From a bacterium (GTDB taxonomy: Bacteria; Eisenbacteria; RBG-16-71-46; CAIMUX01): a stretch of DNA of 64,000 bases. The notes under the pieces were generated by a model, which saw only the letters and a list, made by a program, of their open reading frames with translations, was not told where the DNA came from and did no database searches. Positions 12,220 through 21,466 of this stretch are shown here, one piece after another. The translations under genes were made by a program, and so were the position numbers. The stretch spans positions 293,925 to 357,924 of the forward strand of contig JAUIHP010000003.1 in assembly GCA_030431975.1 (NCBI GenBank), written 5' to 3'. Each line of letters begins with the position of its first letter. Within the stretch, counting starts at the first letter, position 1.

Positions 12220-14004
12220 ATGATGACGGACACCAAGATCAAATCGGGCCAGTTTCTCCTCCGCACTCCGGATCTGGAAGAGTTCTTCGTTCCGGAGAAA
12301 CTCGCTGAGGAAGAGAAGTCCTTCTCCGAAACTGTCGGCCGCTACTCCCGCGAAAAGATCCTTCCGAAGCGAGCCGAGGTCGACGCGATGACCGAAGGTC
12401 TCATTCCGCAGCTGCTGCGCGGGCTCGGGGAGCTCGGAACCTTCATGCTCGATGTGCCGGAGGCTTTGGGCGGCGTCGGCGCCAGCAAGAAGGCCGCGAT
12501 GCAGGTCGCGGAGTGGATGGGCGCTTCGGGCGCCACCGGCGTGGCGGCGATTGCGCAGGCCGGGATTGGTGGACTCCCGATCATCTACTTCGGAACGGAC
12601 GAGCAGCGCGAGAAATACCTGCCTGGAATCATGAGTGCGGAGATCATCACTGCCTACGCTCTGACCGAGCCTGGAAGCGGCTCCGACGCGTTGTCCGCCC
12701 GGACCACGGCGACCTGGAACGAAGAGAAGCAGGTCTACGTTCTGAGTGGCGCCAAACAGTTCATCACCAACGCGGGTTTTGCAGACATCTTCATCAGCTT
12801 CGCCCAGGTCGATGGCGACAAGTTCACCTGCTTCATCCTCGAGAAGTCGATGCCGGGTCTTTCCACAGGCGCGGAAGAGAAGAAGATGGGCTTCACCGGA
12901 TCGTCGACGCGCAGTGTCATCCTCGAGAACGTCGAGGTCCCGAAGGAGAATGTTCTCGGCGAGATTGGGAAGGGACACCGCATCGCCTTCAACGTTCTCA
13001 ACATCGGTCGCCTGAAACTCGCGCCCGCTACCTTGGGCGGCGCCAAGATCTCGCTGCGGGAGGGGGCAACCTACGCGCGGGACCGGAAGCAGTTCGGAAA
13101 GTCGATTGCGGAGTTCGGGGTGATCCAGCAGAAGCTCGCCATTGCGGCGAGCAAGACCTACTGCGCCGAGTCGATGTGCTACCGCACGGCCCACGTCATC
13201 GATCGATTCGCGGACGATCTGGCGGATGGGGCGACGGATCCCGCCGATCCGACGGTTCAGGCGTTGAAGGAGTTCGCCGTCGAGTGCTCGATCAACAAGG
13301 TCTACGCAACGGAAGCGCTCGACTACGTCGTCGATGAAATGCTTCAGGTTCACGGAGGGTACGGATACATCCAGGAGTACCCGATCGAGTCCATCTACCG
13401 TGACTCCCGCATCAATCGGATTTGGGAAGGTACCAGCGAGATCAACCGCATGATCGTGACCGGCACGTTGCTTCAGCGGGCGATGAAGGGCGAGCTTCCG
13501 CTCATGGCCGAGATCCAGAAGTTGACATCAGAGCTGATGGAGCGTCGTGGCCGGACCGAACCGACCGACGGCACGCTCGGGCCCGAGCAGGACTCGATTT
13601 CACTCGCGAAGAAGATGACCCTCTTTGCCGCCGGGGTCGCCGCCCAGAAGTTCCTCATGACCCTCGACCAGCAACAGGAGGTTCTCTCCTGGCTGGCCGA
13701 CATGGTCATTCAGGTCTACGCCATGGAAAGCGCACTGCTCCGCACTCTCAAACTGGAGTCGGAACTCGGCGCCGATGAACTCGCCGCCCGCATTGCGGCC
13801 GTCGAACTGGCCGTGGCCGACGGCTTCCACCTCTGCGAGGAATCGGGCCGCTCCGTCCTGGCCGCCTCCCACAAGGGAGAGGAGCTTCGGAGTTCGCTCT
13901 CGCTCTTCAGGAAACTGACCCGCAGGGACCCCATCGACCGGGTCGCCGCCGGCCGGACGCTGGCCAGGTTCGTCGTCGAGCGGGAAGGCTACCCGTTCGG
14001 ATAG
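12220..14004 (+). CDS. Acyl-CoA dehydrogenase, long form
   Basis: 594 residues, FAD-dependent first oxidation of beta-oxidation. The core has AYALTEPGSGSDAL (flavin/substrate loop), KQFITNAGFADIF, GFTGSSTRSV, RKQFGKSIAEFG and GGYGYIQEYPIESIYRDSRI, then IWEGTSEINRMIV at the catalytic-Glu region. About 180 residues follow the core, as in VLCAD-like or large bacterial FadE-type enzymes that act on long chains. Two adjacent ATGs (12220, 12223) follow GTGAGG; 12220 was taken, and an upstream in-frame GTG at 12205 is less likely. A GC-rich 143-bp gap separates it from fadA, so it may have its own promoter. Confidence 0.92.
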   Translation: MMTDTKIKSGQFLLRTPDLEEFFVPEKLAEEEKSFSETVGRYSREKILPKRAEVDAMTEGLIPQLLRGLGELGTFMLDVPEALGGVGASKKAAMQVAEWMGASGATGVAAIAQAGIGGLPIIYFGTDEQREKYLPGIMSAEIITAYALTEPGSGSDALSARTTATWNEEKQVYVLSGAKQFITNAGFADIFISFAQVDGDKFTCFILEKSMPGLSTGAEEKKMGFTGSSTRSVILENVEVPKENVLGEIGKGHRIAFNVLNIGRLKLAPATLGGAKISLREGATYARDRKQFGKSIAEFGVIQQKLAIAASKTYCAESMCYRTAHVIDRFADDLADGATDPADPTVQALKEFAVECSINKVYATEALDYVVDEMLQVHGGYGYIQEYPIESIYRDSRINRIWEGTSEINRMIVTGTLLQRAMKGELPLMAEIQKLTSELMERRGRTEPTDGTLGPEQDSISLAKKMTLFAAGVAAQKFLMTLDQQQEVLSWLADMVIQVYAMESALLRTLKLESELGADELAARIAAVELAVADGFHLCEESGRSVLAASHKGEELRSSLSLFRKLTRRDPIDRVAAGRTLARFVVEREGYPFG

Positions 14005-14165
14005 CCGAGAATCGGCCGGACCGGATCTTGCAGCGAATCCAAGTGCAAGCGCCGGCTTCGAACCGATCCTAACAGCGGTGTTTGGCTGTACCGCAGGACC
14101 CAACAAGCGCCTTGCACCCAGTGACGATCCTGAAGTATCCTAAAGACAAGTCCAGCAGAGGTTTA

Positions 14166-14441
14166 ATGGCTATGGAGCGTTCATTCGAGTTCGAGGCACT
14201 ACCGCAGCACCTGAAAGATTGGGTGACGTCGAAGGCGATCGAAGGGCGATATAGAAGTACCGGCGCTTTCATCGAAGAGCTGCTCGAGCGCGTCCGGGCC
14301 AAAGATGCTGAACGCGACCAGTCCCTCGCTGACGCGGCAATCCAGCGCGGGATCGACTCGATGGCTCGGGGCGAGGGGAAGCTCCTCGACGACGTGCTGG
14401 ACGAGTTGTACGAGAAGCACGGCTTGCGCAGAGGAGCATGA
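14166..14441 (+). CDS. ParD/CopG-like antitoxin
   Basis: 91 residues, charged, no membrane segment. The first 30 residues (SFEFEALPQHLKDWVTSKA, then RYRSTGAFIEELLERVRA) match the short strand plus two helices of ribbon-helix-helix antitoxins, which bind their own promoter and neutralise the partner toxin through the C-terminal half. The start is ATG 14166 behind AGAGG. The stop overlaps the toxin start by 4 nt (ATGA), the usual arrangement for type II pairs. Confidence 0.78.
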   Translation: MAMERSFEFEALPQHLKDWVTSKAIEGRYRSTGAFIEELLERVRAKDAERDQSLADAAIQRGIDSMARGEGKLLDDVLDELYEKHGLRRGA

Positions 14442-14752
14442 CCTACAAGGTCATCATCCAGCCTGAAGCCCAGCAACAACTTTCCGAAGCGTTCTCTTGG
14501 CTCGCCGAGAACAAGTCCGGCTACGCCCCCGCGTGGCGTAACTCCCTTTTGCGCGCCGCAAAGTCTCTCGAGGAAATGCCCTTTCGATGTGCGCTGGCTC
14601 CGGAGAACCCTCGATTCGATCTCGAACTAAGGCATCTTCAGTTCGGAAAGGGAAAGAGCTCGTACAGGCTCATCTTTACGGTCGAACGGAACGAAGTTCA
14701 CGTCCTTCATGTCCGCCACGGACACAGGAAGGCTCTGGAAGGAGCCGACTGA
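14438..14752 (+). CDS. ParE/RelE-family toxin
   Basis: 104 residues. The opening YKVIIQPEAQQQLSEAFSWL and the closing YRLIFTVERNEVHVLHVRHGHR fit the plasmid-stabilisation ParE/RelE fold: helical hairpin followed by a curved sheet, with basic residues at the C-terminal strand. Family members inhibit gyrase or cleave mRNA, and the target cannot be assigned here. Four-base overlap with the antitoxin. Confidence 0.82.
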   Translation: MTYKVIIQPEAQQQLSEAFSWLAENKSGYAPAWRNSLLRAAKSLEEMPFRCALAPENPRFDLELRHLQFGKGKSSYRLIFTVERNEVHVLHVRHGHRKALEGAD

Positions 14753-14880
14753 GGACGTCCGCTTTGTGAGGACCCCGGGCGGCCTTGCTCGGATAGATTT
14801 CAGCCGAGAAAGAAACGTGAATCGCGGCTAGAATCCCCAAGGAAGGTGCCCGAGCGACGCACCTCGAAGGAAGGATTCTC

Positions 14881-16311
14881 ATGGCGGTCAATCTGGACGA
14901 AGCAGCTCTGCTTCAGGCGGAACGAGAGTTCCGCGAGTCTCACCCGGAGTACGAAACCACCTCACGCTGCGACGAGCTCCGCGAGAAGGACTTCGCACGC
15001 CTCGATGCGGCCGACCACGCCTATCTGGACTACACGGGCGGAGGGCTCTACGCCGCCTCCCAGATCGCGCGACACCAGCAAATGCTGGCGGACAACGTCT
15101 TCGGAAACCCGCATTCGGTCAACCCGACCTCGTTGGCCATGACGGACCTGTGCGAGCAGGCGCGCAAGCGGGTCCACAAATTCTTCCGGGCGTCTGAGGA
15201 AGAGTACGCCGTCATCTTCACGTCGAATGCCTCCCACGCCCTCAAGCTGGTGGGGGAGAGCTACCCCTTCGGTCCCGGCGACCACTACCTCATGACCTTC
15301 GACAACCACAACTCGGTGAACGGCATCCGCGAGTACGCAAAGGCCCGGGGTGCGGCCGTCTCCTACATTCCGCTGGCTCTGCCCAACATGCGGACGCCGA
15401 TGTCGGAGTTTCGAAACTACATTCGCGACAACCGAACCGGGAACAACGACCTGTTTGCCTACCCGGCCCAGTCGAACTTCTCCGGTGTGCAGCATCCGCT
15501 GGAGTACATCGGCGAAGCTCAGGCCGAGGGATGGGATGTCGTCCTTGATGCTGCGGCGTACGTTCCAACGAACTCGTTGGATCTTTCCGTGCACAAGCCG
15601 GACTTCATGGCCCTGTCCTTCTACAAGATGTTCGGCTACCCGACGGGTATCGGGGCTCTCGTCGCCAAGCGTTCGAAGTTGGCCAAGCTGCGCCGGCCCT
15701 GGTTTTCCGGCGGAACGATCACCGTTGCCTCGGTCCAGGGCGATCGTTACTACATGGCCGAAGGTGAAGCCGCCTTTGAGGACGGGACGCTCAACTATCT
15801 GACCATCCCTGCGGTGACGATCGGGCTCGACTACCTGGACGAGGTCGGAATGGAGAACATCCACGAGCGATGTTGTTGCCTCGCAGACTGGCTCCTTCAC
15901 GAACTTCCCAAAATCCGTTGGAGCAACGGACGACCCCTCGCTCGCATTTACGGCCCCTGCACCACCAACCACCGCGGCGGCACCGTCACCATGAACTTCT
16001 ACGGTCCGAACGGTGAAGTCATCGATCACCTTCGGGTGGAAGAAGAGGCGGCGCGGGACAACATCTCCATCCGAACGGGCTGTTTCTGCAACCCGGGCGG
16101 GGGAGAGGTGGCGCTGGATCTCACCGAGAACGAACTCGTCGGTTGCTTCACTCAGCCGCACATCGTCGAGTCGGCCAAGTTCACACCTGAAGACTTCCGT
16201 ATGTGTGTGGACGGCAAGAGCACGGGCGCCGTGCGTGTTTCCTTCGGTCTGGCCAGCAACTTCCGGGATGCGTACCGATTCGTCCAGTTCGCGCGACGCT
16301 TCGTCGAATGA
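14881..16311 (+). CDS. Class V aminotransferase / cysteine-desulfurase-like (MoCo-sulfurase N-domain type)
   Basis: 476 residues, PLP fold type I. HAYLDYTGGGLYAASQI opens the domain. SNASHALKLVGESYPF binds the cofactor phosphate. The likely Schiff-base Lys is in ALSFYKMFGYPTGIGAL near residue 254. RTGCFCNPGGGEVAL near residue 400 supplies Cys in the position used by eukaryotic molybdenum-cofactor sulfurases for the persulfide. The C-terminal MOSC domain of those enzymes is absent. Likely role: sulfur transfer from cysteine, or a related beta-elimination. The start ATG 14881 has GAAGGA upstream. Its stop overlaps the next gene by 4 nt, so the two are coupled. Confidence 0.8.
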   Translation: MAVNLDEAALLQAEREFRESHPEYETTSRCDELREKDFARLDAADHAYLDYTGGGLYAASQIARHQQMLADNVFGNPHSVNPTSLAMTDLCEQARKRVHKFFRASEEEYAVIFTSNASHALKLVGESYPFGPGDHYLMTFDNHNSVNGIREYAKARGAAVSYIPLALPNMRTPMSEFRNYIRDNRTGNNDLFAYPAQSNFSGVQHPLEYIGEAQAEGWDVVLDAAAYVPTNSLDLSVHKPDFMALSFYKMFGYPTGIGALVAKRSKLAKLRRPWFSGGTITVASVQGDRYYMAEGEAAFEDGTLNYLTIPAVTIGLDYLDEVGMENIHERCCCLADWLLHELPKIRWSNGRPLARIYGPCTTNHRGGTVTMNFYGPNGEVIDHLRVEEEAARDNISIRTGCFCNPGGGEVALDLTENELVGCFTQPHIVESAKFTPEDFRMCVDGKSTGAVRVSFGLASNFRDAYRFVQFARRFVE

Positions 16312-17369
16312 AAGAATCGCTGCGACAATTCCTGACCGGACTCGTCGACTATGCGGGGCTCTTTCCGCCGGCCGAGTTGGATCTCGATAGGGCCATGTCG
16401 AACTACCTGACGTATCTCGGTTCCGACGACCGGTGGATGCTGGGTCCGTTCATCGTCCCGGAAGGTCGGTTTCATGCTGCGGCCCTTCTGGTGCCGAACG
16501 GTTCCGAGGTTTGCCGCTTCTCCGTCCTCTTGAAGGGTGAGTCCGGGACGGAGTGGGCGGCGTCACTGGACGAACAGCTGGGCCGTTTGAAAGACACCGT
16601 TTCGCGCAATCGCCACGTCGAGGTGGCCGCGTTCGAATTGCGGATTCCGGCGATTGCATCGGAGGACGAGACGTCGGCCCGCGAGTGGTTGAAGGTTCTC
16701 GTAGACGGAACCCGCGAATGGGACGTCCCCGTGTTTGTCGAAGCCGAGCGGGATGAAGACTGGGAGGCTCGGTGGAAGCGGGTCGTTCGCGCCGTTGCCG
16801 AGATCAACGCAGCCTTGTTGGAGAATCAATCCCCAACCCAATCCCGGGCCCAATCCGCGACCGAGTCAGCGACCCAATCCCGGGCCCAATCCGCGACACA
16901 ATCCGCGACCGGGGTTCATTCCGACGGCGATCCACGCACGCACGGCGTCCGAATTGGATTCAAGGTCCGCTGCGGCGGCGTTGTTGCCGATGCATTCCCG
17001 TCCGTCGAACAGGTGGCGAGCGCACTCTGGTGGACAGCGGAGCACGACGTTCCGATCAAGGCGACCGCGGGCCTTCACCACCCGCTTCGCCATCGTCACG
17101 AACCTCTGGATGTCGACATGCATGGTTTCATCAACGTGTTTGGAGCCGCCGTTCTGTCCCGGCAGGGAGCGCCCTTGAACACACTGAAACAACTGATCTC
17201 GGAGACCGACGTGCGCGGCTTCGATTTCGCGGACGATGCCCTTCGCTGGCGAGATGAAACGATCACAACCAACGCCATTCGGGAGGCCCGCCCGTCGGTG
17301 GTGTCCTCTTTTGGCAGCTGCAGCTTCGACGAGCCTCGCGAGGACCTACGCGCTCTCGGCTTGCTCTAG
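16308..17369 (+). CDS. Conserved-looking protein of unknown function
   Basis: 353 residues, soluble. The first block (residues 5-60) contains FLTGLVDYAGLFPPAELDLD and LGPFIVPEGRF. The last block contains VRCGGVVADAFPSVEQVA, IKATAGLHHPLRHRHE and HGFINVFGAAVL, which look like well-conserved, possibly TIM-barrel-like strands. I do not recognise a named family. Between the blocks, residues 174-201 are Gln/Ser/Ala/Thr-rich and encoded by seven 12-bp repeats (16827-16910). ATG 16308 overlaps the stop of the aminotransferase (ATGA). It is followed after 81 bp by fumarylacetoacetase, so a link to aromatic catabolism is possible but unproven. Confidence 0.75.
   Translation: MKESLRQFLTGLVDYAGLFPPAELDLDRAMSNYLTYLGSDDRWMLGPFIVPEGRFHAAALLVPNGSEVCRFSVLLKGESGTEWAASLDEQLGRLKDTVSRNRHVEVAAFELRIPAIASEDETSAREWLKVLVDGTREWDVPVFVEAERDEDWEARWKRVVRAVAEINAALLENQSPTQSRAQSATESATQSRAQSATQSATGVHSDGDPRTHGVRIGFKVRCGGVVADAFPSVEQVASALWWTAEHDVPIKATAGLHHPLRHRHEPLDVDMHGFINVFGAAVLSRQGAPLNTLKQLISETDVRGFDFADDALRWRDETITTNAIREARPSVVSSFGSCSFDEPREDLRALGLL
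16827..16910 (+). repeat. 12-bp tandem repeat (x7) in unknown gene
   Basis: Seven 12-bp copies of CAATCCCGGGCC / CAATCCGCGACC type encode QSRAQSAT-like residues. The array lies in frame between two conserved-looking blocks of the 353-residue protein. Confidence 0.9.
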
Positions 17370-17450
17370 TGCGTGAGTCGACATGAAGGTCTGCCGCGGT
17401 AGCGGTCGTCTTGAACGACTCAGCCACAATACACAGGAGATTCGAAATTC

Positions 17451-18719
17451 ATGGACGAAACGACGCAGCCCGAACTTCGGTCCTTCATCCCGGTCAAGCC
17501 GGACTCGGACTTCCCGATTCAGAATCTTCCATACGGAGTCTTTCGCCGTGTCGATGGTCGCCGCGCCGTTGGGGTTGCGATCGGAGATCAGGTTCTGGAT
17601 CTGACCGAAGCGGAGTCGGCCGGTCTCCTAAAGACGTCGTACTTCGGGGAGCCGTCACTCAACGCGTTCATGGGAGCCGGTCGTGAGGTCTGGCGTTCCG
17701 TCCGTGCCCAGGTGTCGCAGTTGTTGCGGGAGGATGTCACGACGTTGCGGGACGACGCCGACATGAGGGATCGGGTCCTTGTCCCGCAGTCCGAAGTCAC
17801 GATGGAGCTGCCGGCGGAAATCGGAGACTACACGGACTTCTACTCGTCCCGGGAACACGCGACCAACGTCGGAACGATGTTCCGAGGCGCTGACAACGCG
17901 CTGATGCCGAACTGGCTGCACTTACCTGTCGCCTACCACGGTAGGGCCAGTTCGGTCGTTCCCACCGGAACCGCGGTGCACCGCCCGTGCGGACAGACTC
18001 GCCCCAACGATGAGGAACCTCCGGTTTTCGGGCCCTCGCGACTGGTCGACTTCGAACTCGAGATGGGATTCTTCGTCGGCCCCGGTTCGACTCTGGGCAA
18101 CCCGATTCCCGTTGAAAACGCCGCCGACCACATCTTCGGGATGGTGCTGGTCAACGATTGGAGCGCACGCGATATCCAGAAGTGGGAGTACCAACCGCTC
18201 GGCCCGTTTCTCGCCAAGAACTTCGCGACGACGATCTCGCCCTGGGTCGTGACCATGGATGCGCTCGAGCCGTTTCGTTGTGCGGGTCCCACGCAAGATC
18301 CCGAGCCCCTACCGTATCTCCGCTCGTCCGGTCCTCAGGCATTCGACATTCAGCTCGAAGTCGGACTCAAGACTCCGAAGATGCAGACGGCCGCCAGCAT
18401 TGCGCATTCCAACTTCAAGTACATGTACTGGAGCGTGGTGCAGCAGCTCGCTCATCACACCGTCACCGGTTGCAACGTTCGTCCCGGCGACCTCATGGCG
18501 TCGGGCACGATCAGCGGCCCGGACAAAGGATCCCGGGGATCTCTTCTGGAACTGACTTGGAGAGGCACCGAACCCTTGCAGTTCGAAACCGGAGAGGAGC
18601 GGAAGTTCATGCAGGACGGTGATGAACTCTGGCTTTCCGGATACTGCCAGGGAGAGGGTTACCGGGTCGGCTTCGGCGAGTGCCGGGGCGAAGTCCTTCC
18701 GGCGAAGACTCGGGGTTGA
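17451..18719 (+). CDS. fahA: Fumarylacetoacetase
   Basis: 422 residues. It hydrolyses 4-fumarylacetoacetate to fumarate and acetoacetate, the last step of tyrosine/homogentisate breakdown. Seen: an N-terminal SH3-like part ([20 protein letters not shown]), then the FAH domain with the metal-binding [18 protein letters not shown] near residue 125, [25 protein letters not shown] (Glu ligands), [19 protein letters not shown] and [20 protein letters not shown]. Length matches full-length FAH. GGAGATTCGAAATTC precedes the ATG. It is convergent with kynB. Confidence 0.96.
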   Translation: MDETTQPELRSFIPVKPDSDFPIQNLPYGVFRRVDGRRAVGVAIGDQVLDLTEAESAGLLKTSYFGEPSLNAFMGAGREVWRSVRAQVSQLLREDVTTLRDDADMRDRVLVPQSEVTMELPAEIGDYTDFYSSREHATNVGTMFRGADNALMPNWLHLPVAYHGRASSVVPTGTAVHRPCGQTRPNDEEPPVFGPSRLVDFELEMGFFVGPGSTLGNPIPVENAADHIFGMVLVNDWSARDIQKWEYQPLGPFLAKNFATTISPWVVTMDALEPFRCAGPTQDPEPLPYLRSSGPQAFDIQLEVGLKTPKMQTAASIAHSNFKYMYWSVVQQLAHHTVTGCNVRPGDLMASGTISGPDKGSRGSLLELTWRGTEPLQFETGEERKFMQDGDELWLSGYCQGEGYRVGFGECRGEVLPAKTRG

Positions 18720-18800
18720 GTCGAGGGGCGGGAACAGCGAGGCCAGCAGGTAAACGCGCCCGACTGAACCCTCCGACTGAACCCGTCCGACCTCGGGACG

Positions 18801-19436
18801 TCAGCGTTCGATGAGCACGGCTCGCACCGGGCTGGCGCAACCGCCCACGATCGGCAACGGAAGCGCGCACAGCTCGTAGGTTCGCGCCTCGACCCGGGAC
18901 AAGTCCAGGTTCTCCAGCCAGTGCAGGCCCGCCTTTCGCAACGCGTGATGGGCGGACAGCTCTTTGGAATCGAATCGATCCACACTCGGTGTGTCGATGC
19001 CGACCAGAACCACTCCCGCTTCCGCGCAGCGCTCACAGGTCATTGGATCAAAGGCCGGAAAGTCTTCCGGGAAGTGGGTCCAGTCAATCTCGGTCGTGGT
19101 TCGAAAGAGCAGACGCGGCGCCGCATCGAAGTCGGCCTGGTCGAGTCCGTCGAGAACGGAGGGCGGGATCAGGCCGCGCGAGTCCGGGCGTGCGTCGACG
19201 ACGCGCGCGGGTCCGAGGAATGCTTCCAAGTCGAGTTCGTGAGCGGCGCGGGCGCCATCCGCGACATGCAGTGGGGCGTCCGTGTGCGTGCCGACGTGCG
19301 GACTGGTTCGAAGCTCCGAAAGGTTGACCGATTCTCCATCTGCGATGCGAAGCGACCAGCTCAGCTTGAACTCGGTATCGCCGGGCCAGGCGGCGGTGCG
19401 GGCTTCGAGCGGCCGACTGACGTCGTGGATCTTCAT
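18801..19436 (-). CDS. kynB: Kynurenine formamidase (cyclase family)
   Basis: 211 residues. It hydrolyses N-formylkynurenine to kynurenine and formate. The metal-binding motif HVGTHTDAPLHV lies near residue 50, and VLVGIDTPSVDRFDSKEL is typical of KynB. The closing LCALPLPIVGGCASPVRAVL also fits. Length agrees with the ~210-residue family. Start at 19436 (MKIHDVSRPL) is preceded by ATGGAG. It lies 112 bp downstream of kynU on the same strand, giving consecutive steps of tryptophan degradation. KynA (tryptophan 2,3-dioxygenase) is not in this window. Confidence 0.92.
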   Translation of the reverse strand: MKIHDVSRPLEARTAAWPGDTEFKLSWSLRIADGESVNLSELRTSPHVGTHTDAPLHVADGARAAHELDLEAFLGPARVVDARPDSRGLIPPSVLDGLDQADFDAAPRLLFRTTTEIDWTHFPEDFPAFDPMTCERCAEAGVVLVGIDTPSVDRFDSKELSAHHALRKAGLHWLENLDLSRVEARTYELCALPLPIVGGCASPVRAVLIER

Positions 19437-19548
19437 GTTGCGCTCCATTCCATTGGGACATCCAACTCCATGGCGTCGCGCTCCATCGTCGCGGGAACGG
19501 CCCGCTTCGACTTCGTGCATCGATGTCGTGCCGTTTCTCCGGAGACAA

Positions 19549-20754
19549 TCAGGTGACGGTCGGTCTTTCCTCGTTCTCGAAAGTTCGGTACTCGCCGTTG
19601 TTCAGGATCTCGACGATCGCTTGAAGCGCGGCGTCCACCTCCGACTCGGTGCTGTAGAAATGCGGCGCCATCCGAATGCCCGCCTCCGGCCGATAGTCGA
19701 TGAGGATCTTCCGGGCCAACAAAGCCTGGGACACGCCATAGGCATGGGGTGGCTCCAGGCTGACCGTGCCTCCGCGACGCGTCGAATCGAGCGGGGTTCG
19801 AACTTTCCATCCTTCCCGTTGCGCGAAGTCGATGATGCCTCCCGTCAGCCGGAGGCTTTTTTCTCGAATGGCTTCGACTCCCGCGTCCATGATCACGGCA
19901 AGCCCGGGTTCGGCCGCGCGAAGCGATGGAATCGATGGCGTCCCGTGAAGGAAGCGGGCGATCCCCTCCGCCGGTCGCATCGGTGGAAGCTCGAATCCGA
20001 AGGGGCGCTCGTGTCCCATCCACCCGGCGACGCGGGGCTGCAATGTGTCCAGTAAATCCGGGCGCACATAGAGAAACGCCACACCGGGACCGCCCAGCAG
20101 CCACTTCAAGTTTCCGCCGACTGCTGCGTCGGCGCCGCATTCGCGAAGCGAAAACGGAACGACGCCGGCGGAGTGGTAGCAATCCAGCAGCACTTTCGCG
20201 CCGACCTGGTGTGCTTTGGCGACCACGGCATGGATGTCGTGGATGAAGGAACTCCGGAACGCGACGTGCGAAATTGCGACGACGGCCGTCTTTTCGTCGA
20301 TTGCGTCCAAAAGGCGATCCGTCTCCACGCCAACCCCATCGCTGTCGGCCGGAACCGAGACAAGGTCGAAACCGGAGTCTCTGGAGATCCCGTCGTAGAG
20401 GTAGAGCACTGAAGGGAAGTCCAGGTCGGTGGCGACGATTCGGTTTCGCTGTGGCGTCGGTGTCACCGAGGAGAGAAAGACGGCCGAGGCGAGCGTGACG
20501 TTGGGCTGCATGCAAATCGAGTCCGGCTCTGCGTCCAGAAGACGAGCCATCTGGTTTCCGAATGAGAGCGGCAGCTCCCACCAACCTTCGCGCCAGGCCT
20601 GCACCCCGCGCTTCGTCCACTCATCGGCGTACCGTCCCAATCCCTGTCGAGCGGCCCGGGGCATCGCTCCCAGGGAGTGACTGACCAGATAGTTCGACGT
20701 TTCCAGGATGGGAAACTCCGGGCGAAACCGAAGCAGGGGATCCTGAGTCTCCAG
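19549..20754 (-). CDS. kynU: Kynureninase, probable CTG start
   Basis: 401 residues from the proposed start. A PLP enzyme cleaving kynurenine to anthranilate and alanine. Family features: ETSNYLVSHSLGAMP, FGNQMARLLDAEPDSI, the substrate/cofactor stretch ATDLDFPSVLYLY, DCYHSAGVVPFSL, and the PLP Lys in GGNLKWLLGGPGVAFLYVRP near residue 225. The frame is open far upstream, but residues before LETQDPLLRF look non-coding. No ATG, GTG or TTG is well placed. CTG at 20754 follows a perfect AAAGGAG with a 7-nt spacer. The alternative ATG at 20841 would overlap the divergent sigma gene's ATG and lacks that site. Confidence 0.9.
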   Translation of the reverse strand: METQDPLLRFRPEFPILETSNYLVSHSLGAMPRAARQGLGRYADEWTKRGVQAWREGWWELPLSFGNQMARLLDAEPDSICMQPNVTLASAVFLSSVTPTPQRNRIVATDLDFPSVLYLYDGISRDSGFDLVSVPADSDGVGVETDRLLDAIDEKTAVVAISHVAFRSSFIHDIHAVVAKAHQVGAKVLLDCYHSAGVVPFSLRECGADAAVGGNLKWLLGGPGVAFLYVRPDLLDTLQPRVAGWMGHERPFGFELPPMRPAEGIARFLHGTPSIPSLRAAEPGLAVIMDAGVEAIREKSLRLTGGIIDFAQREGWKVRTPLDSTRRGGTVSLEPPHAYGVSQALLARKILIDYRPEAGIRMAPHFYSTESEVDAALQAIVEILNNGEYRTFENEERPTVT

Positions 20755-20839
20755 TTTGGGGCTCCTTTGATTCGCGTTGGCGGACGGCCCAGATTTTACA
20801 ACGATCCAGATTCCGCGTAGACCGTGTAGGCTTGGAACC

Positions 20840-21466
20840 ATGAGTTCGGATCGCACCCAAAGGGACGGTTCCTCGGAACCGGAAGAGCGAGATCCCCGAA
20901 CCCAGGGCCCTCCGCCGAGGGAGGTACTGGTCGGGGTCACGCTACGGGAGCCCCGACATCTTCAGACCTTCTTCGATCGCTACTTTGATCTGGTTCACGG
21001 GCTTTCGTACCGACTGGTCGGCGGAACTCTCTGCGAAGATGTCACGCAGGAGGTCTTCTTCAAGGTACACCGCGCGGCGCACCAATTGGATCCCGATCGG
21101 GACCCCAGATATTGGCTGACTGCAATTACTTACAATACCTGCCGAGAATTCTGGCGCTCGGGTGCTCACAAACTGAGCCAGAAGACCGTATCTATCGACG
21201 AAAGTCCCGAAGTCGGGGTCCGGGCTCCTGACCGTTCACGCAATCCGGAGGAGGAACTCCTACGGCGTGAACGGGCGCGATCCGTTCAGAACGCCATCCA
21301 GCAACTGGCCGAACCGTTGCGAGTGGCGGTTGTCCTTCATGACTATCAGGGGCTCGGACACGACGAGGTGGCGACGATCACCGGGGTCACGCATGCGGCT
21401 GCACGCAAGCGGTACTCCCGAGCCTTGGCCGAGTTGGCCAAGCTGCTGAAGCAGAAGTGGGTATGA
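20840..21466 (+). CDS. ECF-type RNA polymerase sigma factor
   Basis: 208 residues. Region 2 (HLQTFFDRYFDLVHGLSYRL, EDVTQEVFFKVHRAAHQ, PRYWLTAITYNTCREFWR) covers residues 40-110. Region 4 (IQQLAEPLRVAVVLHDYQGL, then VATITGVTHAAARKRYSRAL) covers 150-205, with the usual helix-turn-helix. About 30 charged residues precede region 2. The gene is divergent from kynU and overlaps the FecR-type gene by 4 nt (ATGA), so that protein is the likely anti-sigma or signal partner. Confidence 0.92.
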   Translation: MSSDRTQRDGSSEPEERDPRTQGPPPREVLVGVTLREPRHLQTFFDRYFDLVHGLSYRLVGGTLCEDVTQEVFFKVHRAAHQLDPDRDPRYWLTAITYNTCREFWRSGAHKLSQKTVSIDESPEVGVRAPDRSRNPEEELLRRERARSVQNAIQQLAEPLRVAVVLHDYQGLGHDEVATITGVTHAAARKRYSRALAELAKLLKQKWV

